This document shows, piece by piece, positions 18,687 to 27,662 of a stretch of 64,000 nucleotides of DNA. How positions within the stretch are numbered: the stretch's first letter is position 1; each line of letters starts with the position of its first letter. This stretch comes from Geothermobacter hydrogeniphilus (GTDB taxonomy: Bacteria > Desulfobacterota > Desulfuromonadia > Desulfuromonadales > Geothermobacteraceae), in contig NZ_PPFX01000001.1 of the NCBI RefSeq assembly GCF_002898515.1, positions 124,001 through 188,000 on the forward strand, read 5' to 3'. The position numbers and the translations under genes were made by a program. Under the pieces are notes generated by a model, which was not told where the DNA came from, ran no database searches, and worked only from the letters and a program-made list of their open reading frames with translations.

Positions 18687-20404
18687 ATGCCCCCGAACTG
18701 CCACCGATTTTCGCCCGTCACCGGCGGCTGCTCTTTATCCGCCTGGTGATCAACGGCATTCTGCAGGCACTGGCGATTATCGGTTCCATGCTGCTGGTTC
18801 GGCATGCCTTCAACGTGCTGCTCAATCCGGCTTATGATGATCCCGAGGTTAATCTTTACGAATTGACCGATGTCTGGCAGATCGTCTGGCTGGCCGTGGG
18901 GTTGCTGGTCTGCACCGGGTTCGCGGCCTGGCTGCGCTGGCTGGAAAGAGTCGATGCCGAAAAGCTGGGGCAGGATTATGTTCATCGGGTACGGCTGCTG
19001 CTTTTTGACCGCATGCGTCGTTTCGCCCCCCGGGCCATGAGCCGCCGCACCACCGGTGCCGCGATGCTGCGTTTCGTCGGCGACCTCAATTCCCTGCGCC
19101 GCTGGGTCAGCCTCGGGCTGGCGCGCATCGTCGTCTCTGCGGTGGTCACTGTTATCGCCCTCGGTTTCCTCTCCTGGCTTGATCCGTCTCTGGCGGGGGT
19201 TTCATTGCTGCTGCTGGCCCTGGGGCTGCTCTGGAACATCCGTCTCGGCCCACGTCTGCACGGAGTTATCTCCGAAGCGCGCCGACGGCGGGGGCGACTG
19301 GCGGGCAATATCAACGAGAAGATCCGCTCATTTGCCGTTATTCAGGCGTTCGATCAGGGGGCGCGGGAACGACGGCGATTCGGTCGCCACAGCCTGCGGC
19401 TCCGTGAGGCGATGATTGACCGGGCACGGGCGTCGGGACGGATGCGGGTGGTGACCGAAGGTGCGACCGCGGCCTGCATGGGGCTGGTCCTTTCCCTCGG
19501 CGCCTATCAGGTTTTTCGCGGCATGACCACGTCGGGCAATGTCGTTGCGGCGATGACGGTGGTCGGTTTTCTCTCTTCGGCCTTCCGCGATCTGGGGCGG
19601 GTCAACGAGTATCATCAGAGCGCCCGGGTGTCGACGGAGAAGATTCTCAGTTTCATGCGGACCCGTACCCTGAGGGGGCGCTCCTCGCGGTTGCCGCCGC
19701 TGCGTCTTGAGGCCGGGCGCATCGAGCTGCGCGACCTGGTCCTCGGTGACCAGCTGCGCGGCATCAGCGCGGTCGCTGAGGGTGGTTCGCGGGTGGCGCT
19801 GGTCGGCGACAATGGCGCCGGCAAGTCGACGCTGCTGCATGTCGTCGCGCGGCTGATCGACCCGGACAGCGGTACGGTGTTGATTGACGGTCAGGATATC
19901 GCCAACTGCCTGCTTTCTTCGGTACGACAGGTCTTCGGCCTGATCAGTCCCGACCTGCCGCTGATGCGCGGTTCGGTTCGTTACAATCTTCGTTATCGCT
20001 GCCCGGATGCTCCTGCCGAGGAGGTCGCGCGGGTTTCAAAGTTGTGCGGACTGGATGAACTGCTGCAGTCGTTGCCGGGGGGGGGGAATTACCGGGTGCA
20101 GGAAGGCGGCCACAACCTTTCTCTCGGTCAACGCCATCGACTTGCCATTGCCCGGGCCCTGCTCGGTCGGCCGGGGATTCTGATCGTCGACGAAATTGAC
20201 GCCAGCCTTGATCCGGACGCCGCTGCGGTGCTGGACCGGGTGCTGGAGGATTTCGCCGGGACGGTCATGATGGTGACCCGCAACCCGGCCCGCCTGGCCC
20301 GCGCCGATCAGCGCTGGTATCTGCAGCAGGGGCGCCTGGTGCGGGTTGAAAAACAGGACCGCGGCAGCAGTAGTTCGCTGATCAGTCTGAACCAGAACCA
20401 GTGA
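18683..20404 (+). CDS. ABC exporter-type protein (membrane domain fused to ATPase)
   Basis: A 573-residue half-transporter. The first about 310 residues contain up to six membrane helices (for example LFIRLVINGILQALAIIGSM and the pair around residues 145-190); the ATPase domain follows with Walker A GDNGAGKST, Q-loop region RQVFGLISPD, a slightly divergent signature LSLGQ (usually LSGGQ) and Walker B ILIVDEID. The aspartate-glutamate after Walker B is DEID, so it can hydrolyse ATP. Start GTG 18683 overlaps the preceding stop. Tight coupling to a P-loop enzyme and a hydrolase suggests export of a small product, which is inference. Confidence 0.85.
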   Translation: MNAPELPPIFARHRRLLFIRLVINGILQALAIIGSMLLVRHAFNVLLNPAYDDPEVNLYELTDVWQIVWLAVGLLVCTGFAAWLRWLERVDAEKLGQDYVHRVRLLLFDRMRRFAPRAMSRRTTGAAMLRFVGDLNSLRRWVSLGLARIVVSAVVTVIALGFLSWLDPSLAGVSLLLLALGLLWNIRLGPRLHGVISEARRRRGRLAGNINEKIRSFAVIQAFDQGARERRRFGRHSLRLREAMIDRARASGRMRVVTEGATAACMGLVLSLGAYQVFRGMTTSGNVVAAMTVVGFLSSAFRDLGRVNEYHQSARVSTEKILSFMRTRTLRGRSSRLPPLRLEAGRIELRDLVLGDQLRGISAVAEGGSRVALVGDNGAGKSTLLHVVARLIDPDSGTVLIDGQDIANCLLSSVRQVFGLISPDLPLMRGSVRYNLRYRCPDAPAEEVARVSKLCGLDELLQSLPGGGNYRVQEGGHNLSLGQRHRLAIARALLGRPGILIVDEIDASLDPDAAAVLDRVLEDFAGTVMMVTRNPARLARADQRWYLQQGRLVRVEKQDRGSSSSLISLNQNQ

Positions 20405-20460
20405 GGCCATTCGAAGGGACAATCGGGGCGTTCGCGTTCGCAGGACAGAGGGACTTGAAG

Positions 20461-21264
20461 ATGTCAAAGGGATTGGAAACCGGGAAGGTTATGCGGCGCA
20501 CGGTGGCTGCCACCCTGCCGCTCGATTATTATCTCTATCTGCCAGAATCCGGGATCAAAGAACAACGGGTTTTCGTGACCATCCATGGCATATCCCGCAA
20601 TGCCAGGGAACATGCCGAGGGGTTTGCCGTCCAGGCGGAACGCTATGGCGCGGCAATCGTTGCTCCCCTTTTTCCCGAGGATGATTTCCCTCGTTACCAG
20701 CGACTCGGCAATTCAGTCCACGAGGGGCGGGCGGATTCCGCCTTCGATCGCATCATGCATGATGCCGCTGAACTGATCGGCTGTGATCCCCTTCCGCTTC
20801 GTGGCTTCGGGTTTTCCGGCGGCGGTCAGTTTCTGCATCGTTACGCCCTGTTCTATCCTCGCCGGGTTGAGCGAATGGTGGTCGGCGCTCCGGGCTGGTA
20901 CACGTTCCCTGATCCCAGCCAACGCTATCCCCTTGGCCTGCGCTCCTCGAAGGAGTGGCCCCGCCTGCGGTTCAACCCGGTCCGCTTTCTCAGTATTCCG
21001 ACCGTGGTTCTGGTCGGGGAGGAGGATGATATTCGTGATGAGGATCTCAACAAGTCCCGGCGTATCGACGCCGTGCAGGGTCTCAACCGGGTGGAGCGGG
21101 GCCGTCGCTGGGTTCATGCGATGAATGCCCTGGCCCGCGCCTACCAGGTTCCGGCACAGTTTCGCTGCGAGATCATTCCCAATGCCAGCCACGCTTACGA
21201 GAGCTACCATGCCCATCCGGCCTTCACCGAACGGGTCTTTACGCACCTTTTCGGCGTTGTCTGA
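20461..21264 (+). CDS. Alpha/beta hydrolase (esterase/PHB depolymerase-like)
   Basis: A 267-residue hydrolase. The nucleophile elbow is GFGFSGGGQF (G-x-S-x-G, Ser about residue 121), the oxyanion-side motif is VTIHGISRNA, and NASHAYESYH near the C terminus supplies the catalytic histidine. No signal peptide. The start is taken at ATG 20461 (GAGGG upstream); the frame is open back to a GTG at 20401 that overlaps the ABC transporter stop, so a longer product is possible. Third gene of the P-loop/ABC cassette; substrate unknown. Confidence 0.8.
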   Translation: MSKGLETGKVMRRTVAATLPLDYYLYLPESGIKEQRVFVTIHGISRNAREHAEGFAVQAERYGAAIVAPLFPEDDFPRYQRLGNSVHEGRADSAFDRIMHDAAELIGCDPLPLRGFGFSGGGQFLHRYALFYPRRVERMVVGAPGWYTFPDPSQRYPLGLRSSKEWPRLRFNPVRFLSIPTVVLVGEEDDIRDEDLNKSRRIDAVQGLNRVERGRRWVHAMNALARAYQVPAQFRCEIIPNASHAYESYHAHPAFTERVFTHLFGVV

Positions 21265-21270
21265 ATCGGG

Positions 21271-21690
21271 TTACAGTCCGAGTGGATTTCCCGGTTTGAA
21301 GGAGCGGTAGGTCACCGTATGCTGGTGCCGACCGTTCTTTTTGACGATGTATTTTTTGTAGGTGCCGTTTTCTTTGACGATGATACGGCACTTCTCCCGC
21401 AGCCCTTCCATCTGCAGACACATCCGGCCATTCTTGGTGACCCGCCAGTGTCCGAACCTTTTGATGCCCTTGCGCAGCTGGCGGACATCGCCGTTGGGGG
21501 CGTAATAGGTGAGGCTGACGCGGTGTTTGACGGCGGTTATGGATTCGACGGTTTTGTCGGCGAACAGGAGTCGGATCTGCTCACCGTTGAGGGTCCCGAC
21601 CGGCAGATGCGGACGGTTTTTGTGCTTGCCGAAAGCGGGAGCGACCAGCAGGATCGACAGCAACAGCAGAGTGAGGATTGTTCGGCGCAT
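21271..21690 (-). CDS. Small exported basic protein, paralog A
   Basis: A 139-residue protein with a signal peptide (MRRTILTLLLLSILLVAPAFG). The mature domain contains GEQIRLLFADKTVES, GHWRVTKNGRMCLQ and a tail rich in Lys/Arg/His with two cysteines (MCLQ, EKCR). It shares this plan line by line with the lipoprotein at 21848-22291, so the two are tandem duplicates. The layout resembles DUF995-type exported proteins, but I cannot confirm the family. GAGGAG precedes ATG 21690. Function unknown; two conserved cysteines suggest a disulfide. Confidence 0.7.
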   Translation of the reverse strand: MRRTILTLLLLSILLVAPAFGKHKNRPHLPVGTLNGEQIRLLFADKTVESITAVKHRVSLTYYAPNGDVRQLRKGIKRFGHWRVTKNGRMCLQMEGLREKCRIIVKENGTYKKYIVKKNGRHQHTVTYRSFKPGNPLGL

Positions 21691-21726
21691 GGGGTATCTC
21701 CTCAGAGTGTCAGCCACCTTTTCGAG

Positions 21727-21844
21727 GCTGATCAAAAATATCCGGATGCAAGGCGTCCGCAGCCTGGCGGAATAAGGCGTACCGGAAGGTACGTCGTTGA
21801 CGCGGGGGAAAGGACAACGCAGCAGATGGATGTTTTTTATCAGC
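21727..21844. repeat. Palindromic dispersed element (118 bp) with terminal inverted repeats
   Basis: GCTGATCAAAAATATCC (21727-21743) is mirrored by GGATGTTTTTTATCAGC (21828-21844). Inside lie GGATGCAAGGCG at one end, CAACGCAGCAGATG at the other, and a central dyad GTACC-GGAA-GGTAC. It sits exactly between the two small exported paralogs. The inner end sequences are the same as in the repeats at 48.8, 57.8 and 60.2 kb, so these belong to one superfamily. It looks like a MITE-like non-coding palindromic element. Confidence 0.75.
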
Positions 21845-21847
21845 TTG

Positions 21848-22291
21848 TTAGAGGCCGAGCAGGTTGCCGTCGCGGAAGGCGATGTAGCGGACCACCGGCT
21901 GGTGTCGGCCATTTTGCTTGATGATGAACTTCACGTAATGACCGTTCTGCTTGGCGACCGCCCGGCATTTTTCCTTTTTGCCCTTGATCTGCAGACAGAT
22001 GCGCCCTTTTTTGGTGATGCGCCAGTGGCCGACCCGCAACTTCCCGTTGCGGCGCTGGCGCAGTTCACCGTTGGGGTTGTAGTAGCTGACGGTGGACCGG
22101 CTGCGGGCGATGGTGATGGAATCGACCGTACGGTTGGAAAAGAGTTCCCGCAGCTGATCGCTGTTCAAAATACCGGCCGGCAACGGATACTGCGGCCGGG
22201 AATGTCCGGTTTTGTTGTGTGTGGCGGAGGGGGTGCAGGCGGTGACGAGCAACAGCAACAGGGCAAACAGCAGGGGGTGAAGTCGGAACAT
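21848..22291 (-). CDS. Small lipoprotein, paralog B
   Basis: A 147-residue protein with a lipoprotein signal (MFRLHPLLFALLLLLVTAC; lipobox VTAC, C19). The mature part parallels the neighbouring gene at 21271: NSDQLRELFSNRTVDS, GHWRITKKGRICLQ, EKCRAV and a basic C-terminal third ending GNLLGL, where the paralog ends GNPLGL. One copy is lipid-anchored, the other free. The ATG at 22291 starts the signal peptide; GAGGAAAGGG lies upstream. Confidence 0.7.
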   Translation of the reverse strand: MFRLHPLLFALLLLLVTACTPSATHNKTGHSRPQYPLPAGILNSDQLRELFSNRTVDSITIARSRSTVSYYNPNGELRQRRNGKLRVGHWRITKKGRICLQIKGKKEKCRAVAKQNGHYVKFIIKQNGRHQPVVRYIAFRDGNLLGL

Positions 22292-22432
22292 GATCTGGAC
22301 CCTTTCCTCTTGCAGGGAAGTATAGCATCCGTTTCGGTTTTGTCCGTTGCGGGGCATGAATTCGCCACAAAGGTTCAACCGGATGGCAGTCGGCTGGTCA
22401 TGGCTCGGGAAACCGGCACCCGGGCGTGGAAA

Positions 22433-24955
22433 TCAGTCTCCCGAGCGCAGGAAAAGGCCGATCTGATGTGGAATCTTGTCGCACGGCAGTGAGACCACCG
22501 GAACCTCGGGGAGCGAGCGCAGGAAGATGCGTCCGTAGCCGCGGCGTCGCACCCGGGTATCGAGAATCAGTACCACGCCACGGTCTTCGCGATGGCGAAT
22601 CAGGCGACCGAAGCCCTGCTTGAACTTCAGGACCGCCTGCGGCACGGTGTAGTCCATGAAGGGATCGCCTCCGGCGCGGCTGATCGCCTCGGCGCGGGCT
22701 TCGAGAACCGGTTCGGTCGGCACCTTGAACGGCAGCCGAACGATAATGACCTGTTCCAGGGCGCGACCGGGGACATCGACCCCTTCCCAGAAGGAGTCGG
22801 TGGCGAACAAGACGCTGGCAGCGTCTTCGCGAAACTGTTTGAGCAGCAGGTGACGGTTGATCTCGCCCTGACGCAGGCAGCGGTAGCCGCGGGCTTCAAG
22901 CCCCGGGGCCAGTTCGGCGTGAACCCGCCGCAGCAGGCTGTAGGCGGTAAAGAGGACGAAGGTCCGACCGTCGGCGGCCAGTATCGCCTGTTCGATGAGC
23001 GGCATGATACGGTCGGCGAAATCCCGCGCGTTCGGATCCGGCAGGTCGGTCGGCACCAGCAGCCGTGCCTGCCGCGGGTAGTCGAAGGGCGAAGCCAGTT
23101 GCAGATCACGCAATCGCCCCGGTTCGGCCAGGCTGAGGCCGATGCGCTGGTGCAGGTAGCCGAAACTGTCGCCGACGGCCAGGGTCGCGCTGGTCATGAT
23201 GACCGTCTTGAAGGGATCGTAGAGTGCCTTCTGCAGGCTCCGGGCGATTTCAACCGGTGCGGTCTGCAGGCGGGTGATCAGTCCTTCGCCGCGGCCGATG
23301 CGTCCCCGACGCGTCTCCAGCCAGGTGCAGTTGTCGTCAGCGGCTGCGGCGAACGCAATCAGGTCGGCGGCGAGTTTTTCCAGCCGCCCGACCATGCCGG
23401 CCAGGTCGGTCAGCGTCGAGGCGGTTTCCTTGATCGCCCGGGGCGGCAGTTCGTCGCAGTTTTCGAGCAGGCGCCGCAGGTCGCCGGCCAGTCGCGCCGT
23501 TGCTTCCGCCAGAGATCTCACCTGCCGTTCAGTTTCGCTCCAGAAGGGGCCCTGTCGTGCGGCGGCGGCAATCCGCAGTTTCACCTCCAGTGCCCCGGTC
23601 CCCTTCTCTTGCCCCTGCTGCAGTCGCATTCCGATCTGTTCGAGGTCGGCGATGGCCCGGTCGAGGAGCTGCCGGCGGTTCTCCAGCAGGTCCTCGATGC
23701 AGTCCGCCAGACCGCGGTAGAGTTGATCGGCGCTGTCAGGGAGACTGCGGGCGAGCTGGGATTGCAGCCGCGGCAGCAGTCCCTTTTCAAATTTGCGCGG
23801 ATGGCGCAGACGATTCAGGGCTCTGGCGTAGGAAAAACGCGTGACATTGGTGGCGAAGTAGCGGGTCGCCACATCTTCGAGATGGTGAGCTTCGTCGATG
23901 ACCACCCGGGCAAAGGGGGGCAGCACCGCGGCGCTGGAATAGTTGTCGGTCTGTTGCCGAACCGCCAGGTCGGACAGGAGCAGGGCGTGGTTGACCACCA
24001 GCAGGTCCGCCCGGGCCGCCTGGCGGCGGGCGCGGTGCAGGAAACAGTGTTGAAAATGCCGACAGCGGGCCCGTCCGCACTGGTCAGGTTCACAGCAGAC
24101 CTCTTCCCAGAGCTGGTCACGGGGTGGTACCGGCAGCTCATCCTTTGATCCCTCCGAGCTGTTCTCGGCCCACTCGACCAAGGTGTTCAGCTCCTCCGCC
24201 TGTTCCTGGTCGAACAGTCCGGGGTCACGGCGGGCCGCTTCCAGTCTGCGGCGGCAGAGGTAGTTGGCGCGGCCCTTGACCAGCACCGCATGGAACTGCA
24301 GTCCACCGGCGCGGGCCAGGAAGGGGAGATCCTTGCGGATTAGCTGCTCCTGCAGGTTGATGGTGTTGGTCGAGATCACCACCCGCTCCTCGTTGCGCAG
24401 GGACCAGAGCAGAACGGGCAGCAGGTAGGCAAGACTCTTGCCGGTGCCGGTGCCGGCTTCGATCACCGCCAGTTGGTCGCGGTTGAGGGCCTCGGCGACG
24501 GCAAAGGCCATGCGCAGCTGCTCCGGACGGTTTTCGTAGCCGGGCAGGTTGCGGGCGATGACTCCTTCGGGGCCGAGCATCCGACCGATTTCGGCGGCAT
24601 CAAGCAGTGTCGTCTTTCGGGGGGCGAAGGACTCGACCACCACGTAGCAATGTTCGGCACGGTTGTCGATGATCTGAAAACCGACACCCATCTCGCCGAG
24701 CCGCGAAGCGATCTCCAGGTCGGCGTCTGAGGGCTGCAGATGACCGGAAGGATGGTTGTGCAGCACCAGATCGCCCGGGCGGCAGGTCTGCAGGATGGCC
24801 GGGACGGCTTCCCGGTTGCCCCGTGCCAGCACCTCGACCGAAATCAGCTCGCCGTGCTCATCGGTGTGTCCGAGAAAGAAGACTTCGTTGCCGTCGGCTT
24901 CGCTGATGGCGGTACGCAGCTGCTGACGGACCAGGTCGGAATAGGCTGAGGACAA
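22433..24955 (-). CDS. DinG-family DNA helicase with N-terminal JAMM/RadC-like domain
   Basis: An 840-residue fusion. Residues 1-115 carry a JAMM (MPN) metal motif: E24, then HNHPSG (H66, H68) and S76/D79 in QPSDAD, spaced as in RadC. Residues about 135-840 are an XPD/DinG helicase: Walker A EAGTGTGKS (166-174), an iron-sulfur cysteine cluster between about residues 230 and 305 (YLCRRR, EVCCEPDQCGRARC), DEAH box VIDEAHHLED, and C-terminal motifs including ATDSFWEGVDVPG and QGFGRLIRHREDRG. DinG helicases unwind DNA or R-loops 5'-3'. The JAMM domain may bind zinc; whether it cleaves peptides or is structural is unknown. ATG 24955 begins the conserved domain. Confidence 0.88.
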   Translation of the reverse strand: MSSAYSDLVRQQLRTAISEADGNEVFFLGHTDEHGELISVEVLARGNREAVPAILQTCRPGDLVLHNHPSGHLQPSDADLEIASRLGEMGVGFQIIDNRAEHCYVVVESFAPRKTTLLDAAEIGRMLGPEGVIARNLPGYENRPEQLRMAFAVAEALNRDQLAVIEAGTGTGKSLAYLLPVLLWSLRNEERVVISTNTINLQEQLIRKDLPFLARAGGLQFHAVLVKGRANYLCRRRLEAARRDPGLFDQEQAEELNTLVEWAENSSEGSKDELPVPPRDQLWEEVCCEPDQCGRARCRHFQHCFLHRARRQAARADLLVVNHALLLSDLAVRQQTDNYSSAAVLPPFARVVIDEAHHLEDVATRYFATNVTRFSYARALNRLRHPRKFEKGLLPRLQSQLARSLPDSADQLYRGLADCIEDLLENRRQLLDRAIADLEQIGMRLQQGQEKGTGALEVKLRIAAAARQGPFWSETERQVRSLAEATARLAGDLRRLLENCDELPPRAIKETASTLTDLAGMVGRLEKLAADLIAFAAAADDNCTWLETRRGRIGRGEGLITRLQTAPVEIARSLQKALYDPFKTVIMTSATLAVGDSFGYLHQRIGLSLAEPGRLRDLQLASPFDYPRQARLLVPTDLPDPNARDFADRIMPLIEQAILAADGRTFVLFTAYSLLRRVHAELAPGLEARGYRCLRQGEINRHLLLKQFREDAASVLFATDSFWEGVDVPGRALEQVIIVRLPFKVPTEPVLEARAEAISRAGGDPFMDYTVPQAVLKFKQGFGRLIRHREDRGVVLILDTRVRRRGYGRIFLRSLPEVPVVSLPCDKIPHQIGLFLRSGD

Positions 24956-25039
24956 AGGGAACTCCGGAAGGTGAGAAGGATGACCCGATTATAGTCGATG
25001 TCGCGCCAAAATATCCACGTCTGAAAGTCCGGGTCAACC

Positions 25040-25557
25040 GCAACGCCGAGCTGGAGCAAAAAGACCGTCGTTTTGCCGATGGAAGGGTTGTCAGGTTTTG
25101 TCGCGAATGTTGCAGGGCGAGGATTTTTGGTTCAGATCAAGGCGCATCGTGAAGAGCGCGGAGACGTAGCGGCAGCTACGTCGCACAAGCGATGAGCGAT
25201 GCAACGCCGAGCTGGAGCAAAAGACCGCCCCACTTGCAACGAAGCTTGGTCGTGCCGTGATTCTCCACCGTTGCAGGGCGAGGATTTTTGGTTCAGATCA
25301 AGGCGCATCGTGAAGAGCGCGGAGACGTAGCGGCAGCTACGTCGCACAAGCGATGAGCGATGCAACGCCGAGCTGGAGCAAAAAGACCGCCCCACTTGCA
25401 ACGAAGCTTGGTCGTGCCGTGATTCTCCACCGTTGCAGGGCGAGGATTTTTGGTTCAGATCAAGGCGCATCGTGAAGAGCGCGGAGACGTAGCGGCAGCT
25501 ACGTCGCACAAGCGATGAGCGATGCAACGCCGAGCTGGAGCAAAAAGACCGCCCCTG
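25040..25557. repeat. Tandem array of 161-162 bp palindromic repeats (three units plus a partial)
   Basis: Units begin with TTGCAGGGCGAGG at 25110, 25271 and 25433, spaced 161 and 162 bp apart. The first two units are identical except for one A, and the third lacks only the final spacer. The last 28 bases of a further unit are present at 25040-25068 next to a diverged spacer. Each unit centres on GACGTAGC-GGCA-GCTACGTC, an 8-bp perfect dyad, flanked by CATCG and CGATG. The whole non-coding stretch 24956-25632 contains this array plus the htrA terminator and no gene; the open frames across it are repeat translations. Confidence 0.9.
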
Positions 25558-25560
25558 ATA

Positions 25561-25587
25561 AAAAAAGGGCGCCCTTTGGGGGCGCCC
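25561..25587 (-). terminator. Intrinsic terminator of the receiver-htrA operon
   Basis: On the minus strand GGGCGCCC, a CCAAA loop and GGGCGCCC form a perfect 8-bp GC stem followed by TTTTTT. It lies 46 bases after the htrA stop codon, between htrA and the tandem repeat array. Confidence 0.88.
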
Positions 25588-25632
25588 GATGAGCAACGAG
25601 AGGTTCAGGAGGCGTCTCGCTGACTGTAACTT

Positions 25633-27090
<1,458 letters not shown>

Positions 27091-27110
27091 GAGGATCGTC
27101 TCCCAGTGGT

Positions 27111-27521
27111 TCAGGCGTTCCCCGACAGCGGGCAGAGATTCCTTACCCGATCGAGAAACTGATCAATATCAAAAGGTTTATCCAGAACTTCAACCGCTCC
27201 CAGCTGCCGTGCCGCGGCGTGTGTCCGGCTGTCGCCGAAGGCGGTCATGCAGATGGTCGGCAGTTTGCGGGGGGAGTCGCCGTTTGCTTCCAGGGCTTCC
27301 AGCCCGGTCAGTGCCGGCATGCGGATGTCAGTGACCAGCAGGTCGATGCTGTTCGTCGTCCCCTGATTCCCCTCCAGGCACTCCAGCAGGCTCAGGCCGT
27401 CGGCGCAGCTGGTGACCCGGTAGCCGGCCTGGTAGAGGCAGAAGGAAAGCAGTTCACGCATCGCCGCATCATCTTCGGCGAGCAGGACATGCGGTGCGTT
27501 GCGGCGGTCATCGCGGGACAT
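27111..27521 (-). CDS. Stand-alone response-regulator receiver protein
   Basis: A 136-residue single receiver domain. The acidic pocket EDD (about residues 16-18), the phosphorylation site in LLVTDIRMPALTG and the lysine in EVLDKPFD are all present; there is no output domain. Such proteins act by protein contact or as phosphate sinks. ATG 27521 has AAGGAG upstream, and a longer frame is rejected because it runs through the promoter. It is the first gene of the sigma-54-driven receiver-htrA operon, downstream of a sensor kinase/NtrC-type pair. Confidence 0.85.
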   Translation of the reverse strand: MSRDDRRNAPHVLLAEDDAAMRELLSFCLYQAGYRVTSCADGLSLLECLEGNQGTTNSIDLLVTDIRMPALTGLEALEANGDSPRKLPTICMTAFGDSRTHAAARQLGAVEVLDKPFDIDQFLDRVRNLCPLSGNA

Positions 27522-27559
27522 TGTGAGGCTCCTTGGTTGATCCATGCCTCTCTGGGTGA

Positions 27560-27574
27560 GCATAGTTCGTGCCA
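27560..27574 (-). promoter_or_regulatory. Sigma-54 promoter of the receiver-htrA operon
   Basis: Minus-strand TGGCACGAACTATGC matches the sigma-54 consensus TGGCACG-N4-TTGC with one mismatch and has the exact GG-N10-GC spacing. The GC (-12) element lies 39 bases before ATG 27521, giving a leader of about 28 nt. Sigma-54 promoters need an enhancer-binding activator; one is encoded immediately upstream, and two palindromes lie 43-75 bp further upstream. Confidence 0.75.
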
Positions 27575-27616
27575 AGATGATGCCAGTTATTACAGGAGGT
27601 TGGCGCCGTATGGTGT

Positions 27617-27649
27617 GGGGCAGAATGTCCCCTTGGGGCAAAATGCCCC
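27617..27649. promoter_or_regulatory. Twin palindromic activator sites upstream of the sigma-54 promoter
   Basis: GGGGCAGAATGTCCCC (27617-27632) and GGGGCAAAATGCCCC (27635-27649) are two near-identical palindromes 18 bp apart, at roughly -68 to -100 from the predicted start. The second is a perfect 6-bp dyad around AAA. Tandem dyads at this distance are the usual form of an NtrC-class enhancer. They lie just past the stop codon of the NtrC-type gene (27663). That this regulator binds them is inference. Confidence 0.65.
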
Positions 27650-27662
27650 GGTTCGGCGGGGG

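Noticed and set aside
25040-25557. CRISPR array
   Set aside because: Units are 161-162 bp with near-identical spacers, no short direct repeats and no cas genes nearby.
25132-25596. 154-residue open frame with internal sequence repeats
   Set aside because: It is the translation of the 161-162 bp non-coding repeat read through in frame; it has no ribosome-binding site and crosses the htrA terminator.
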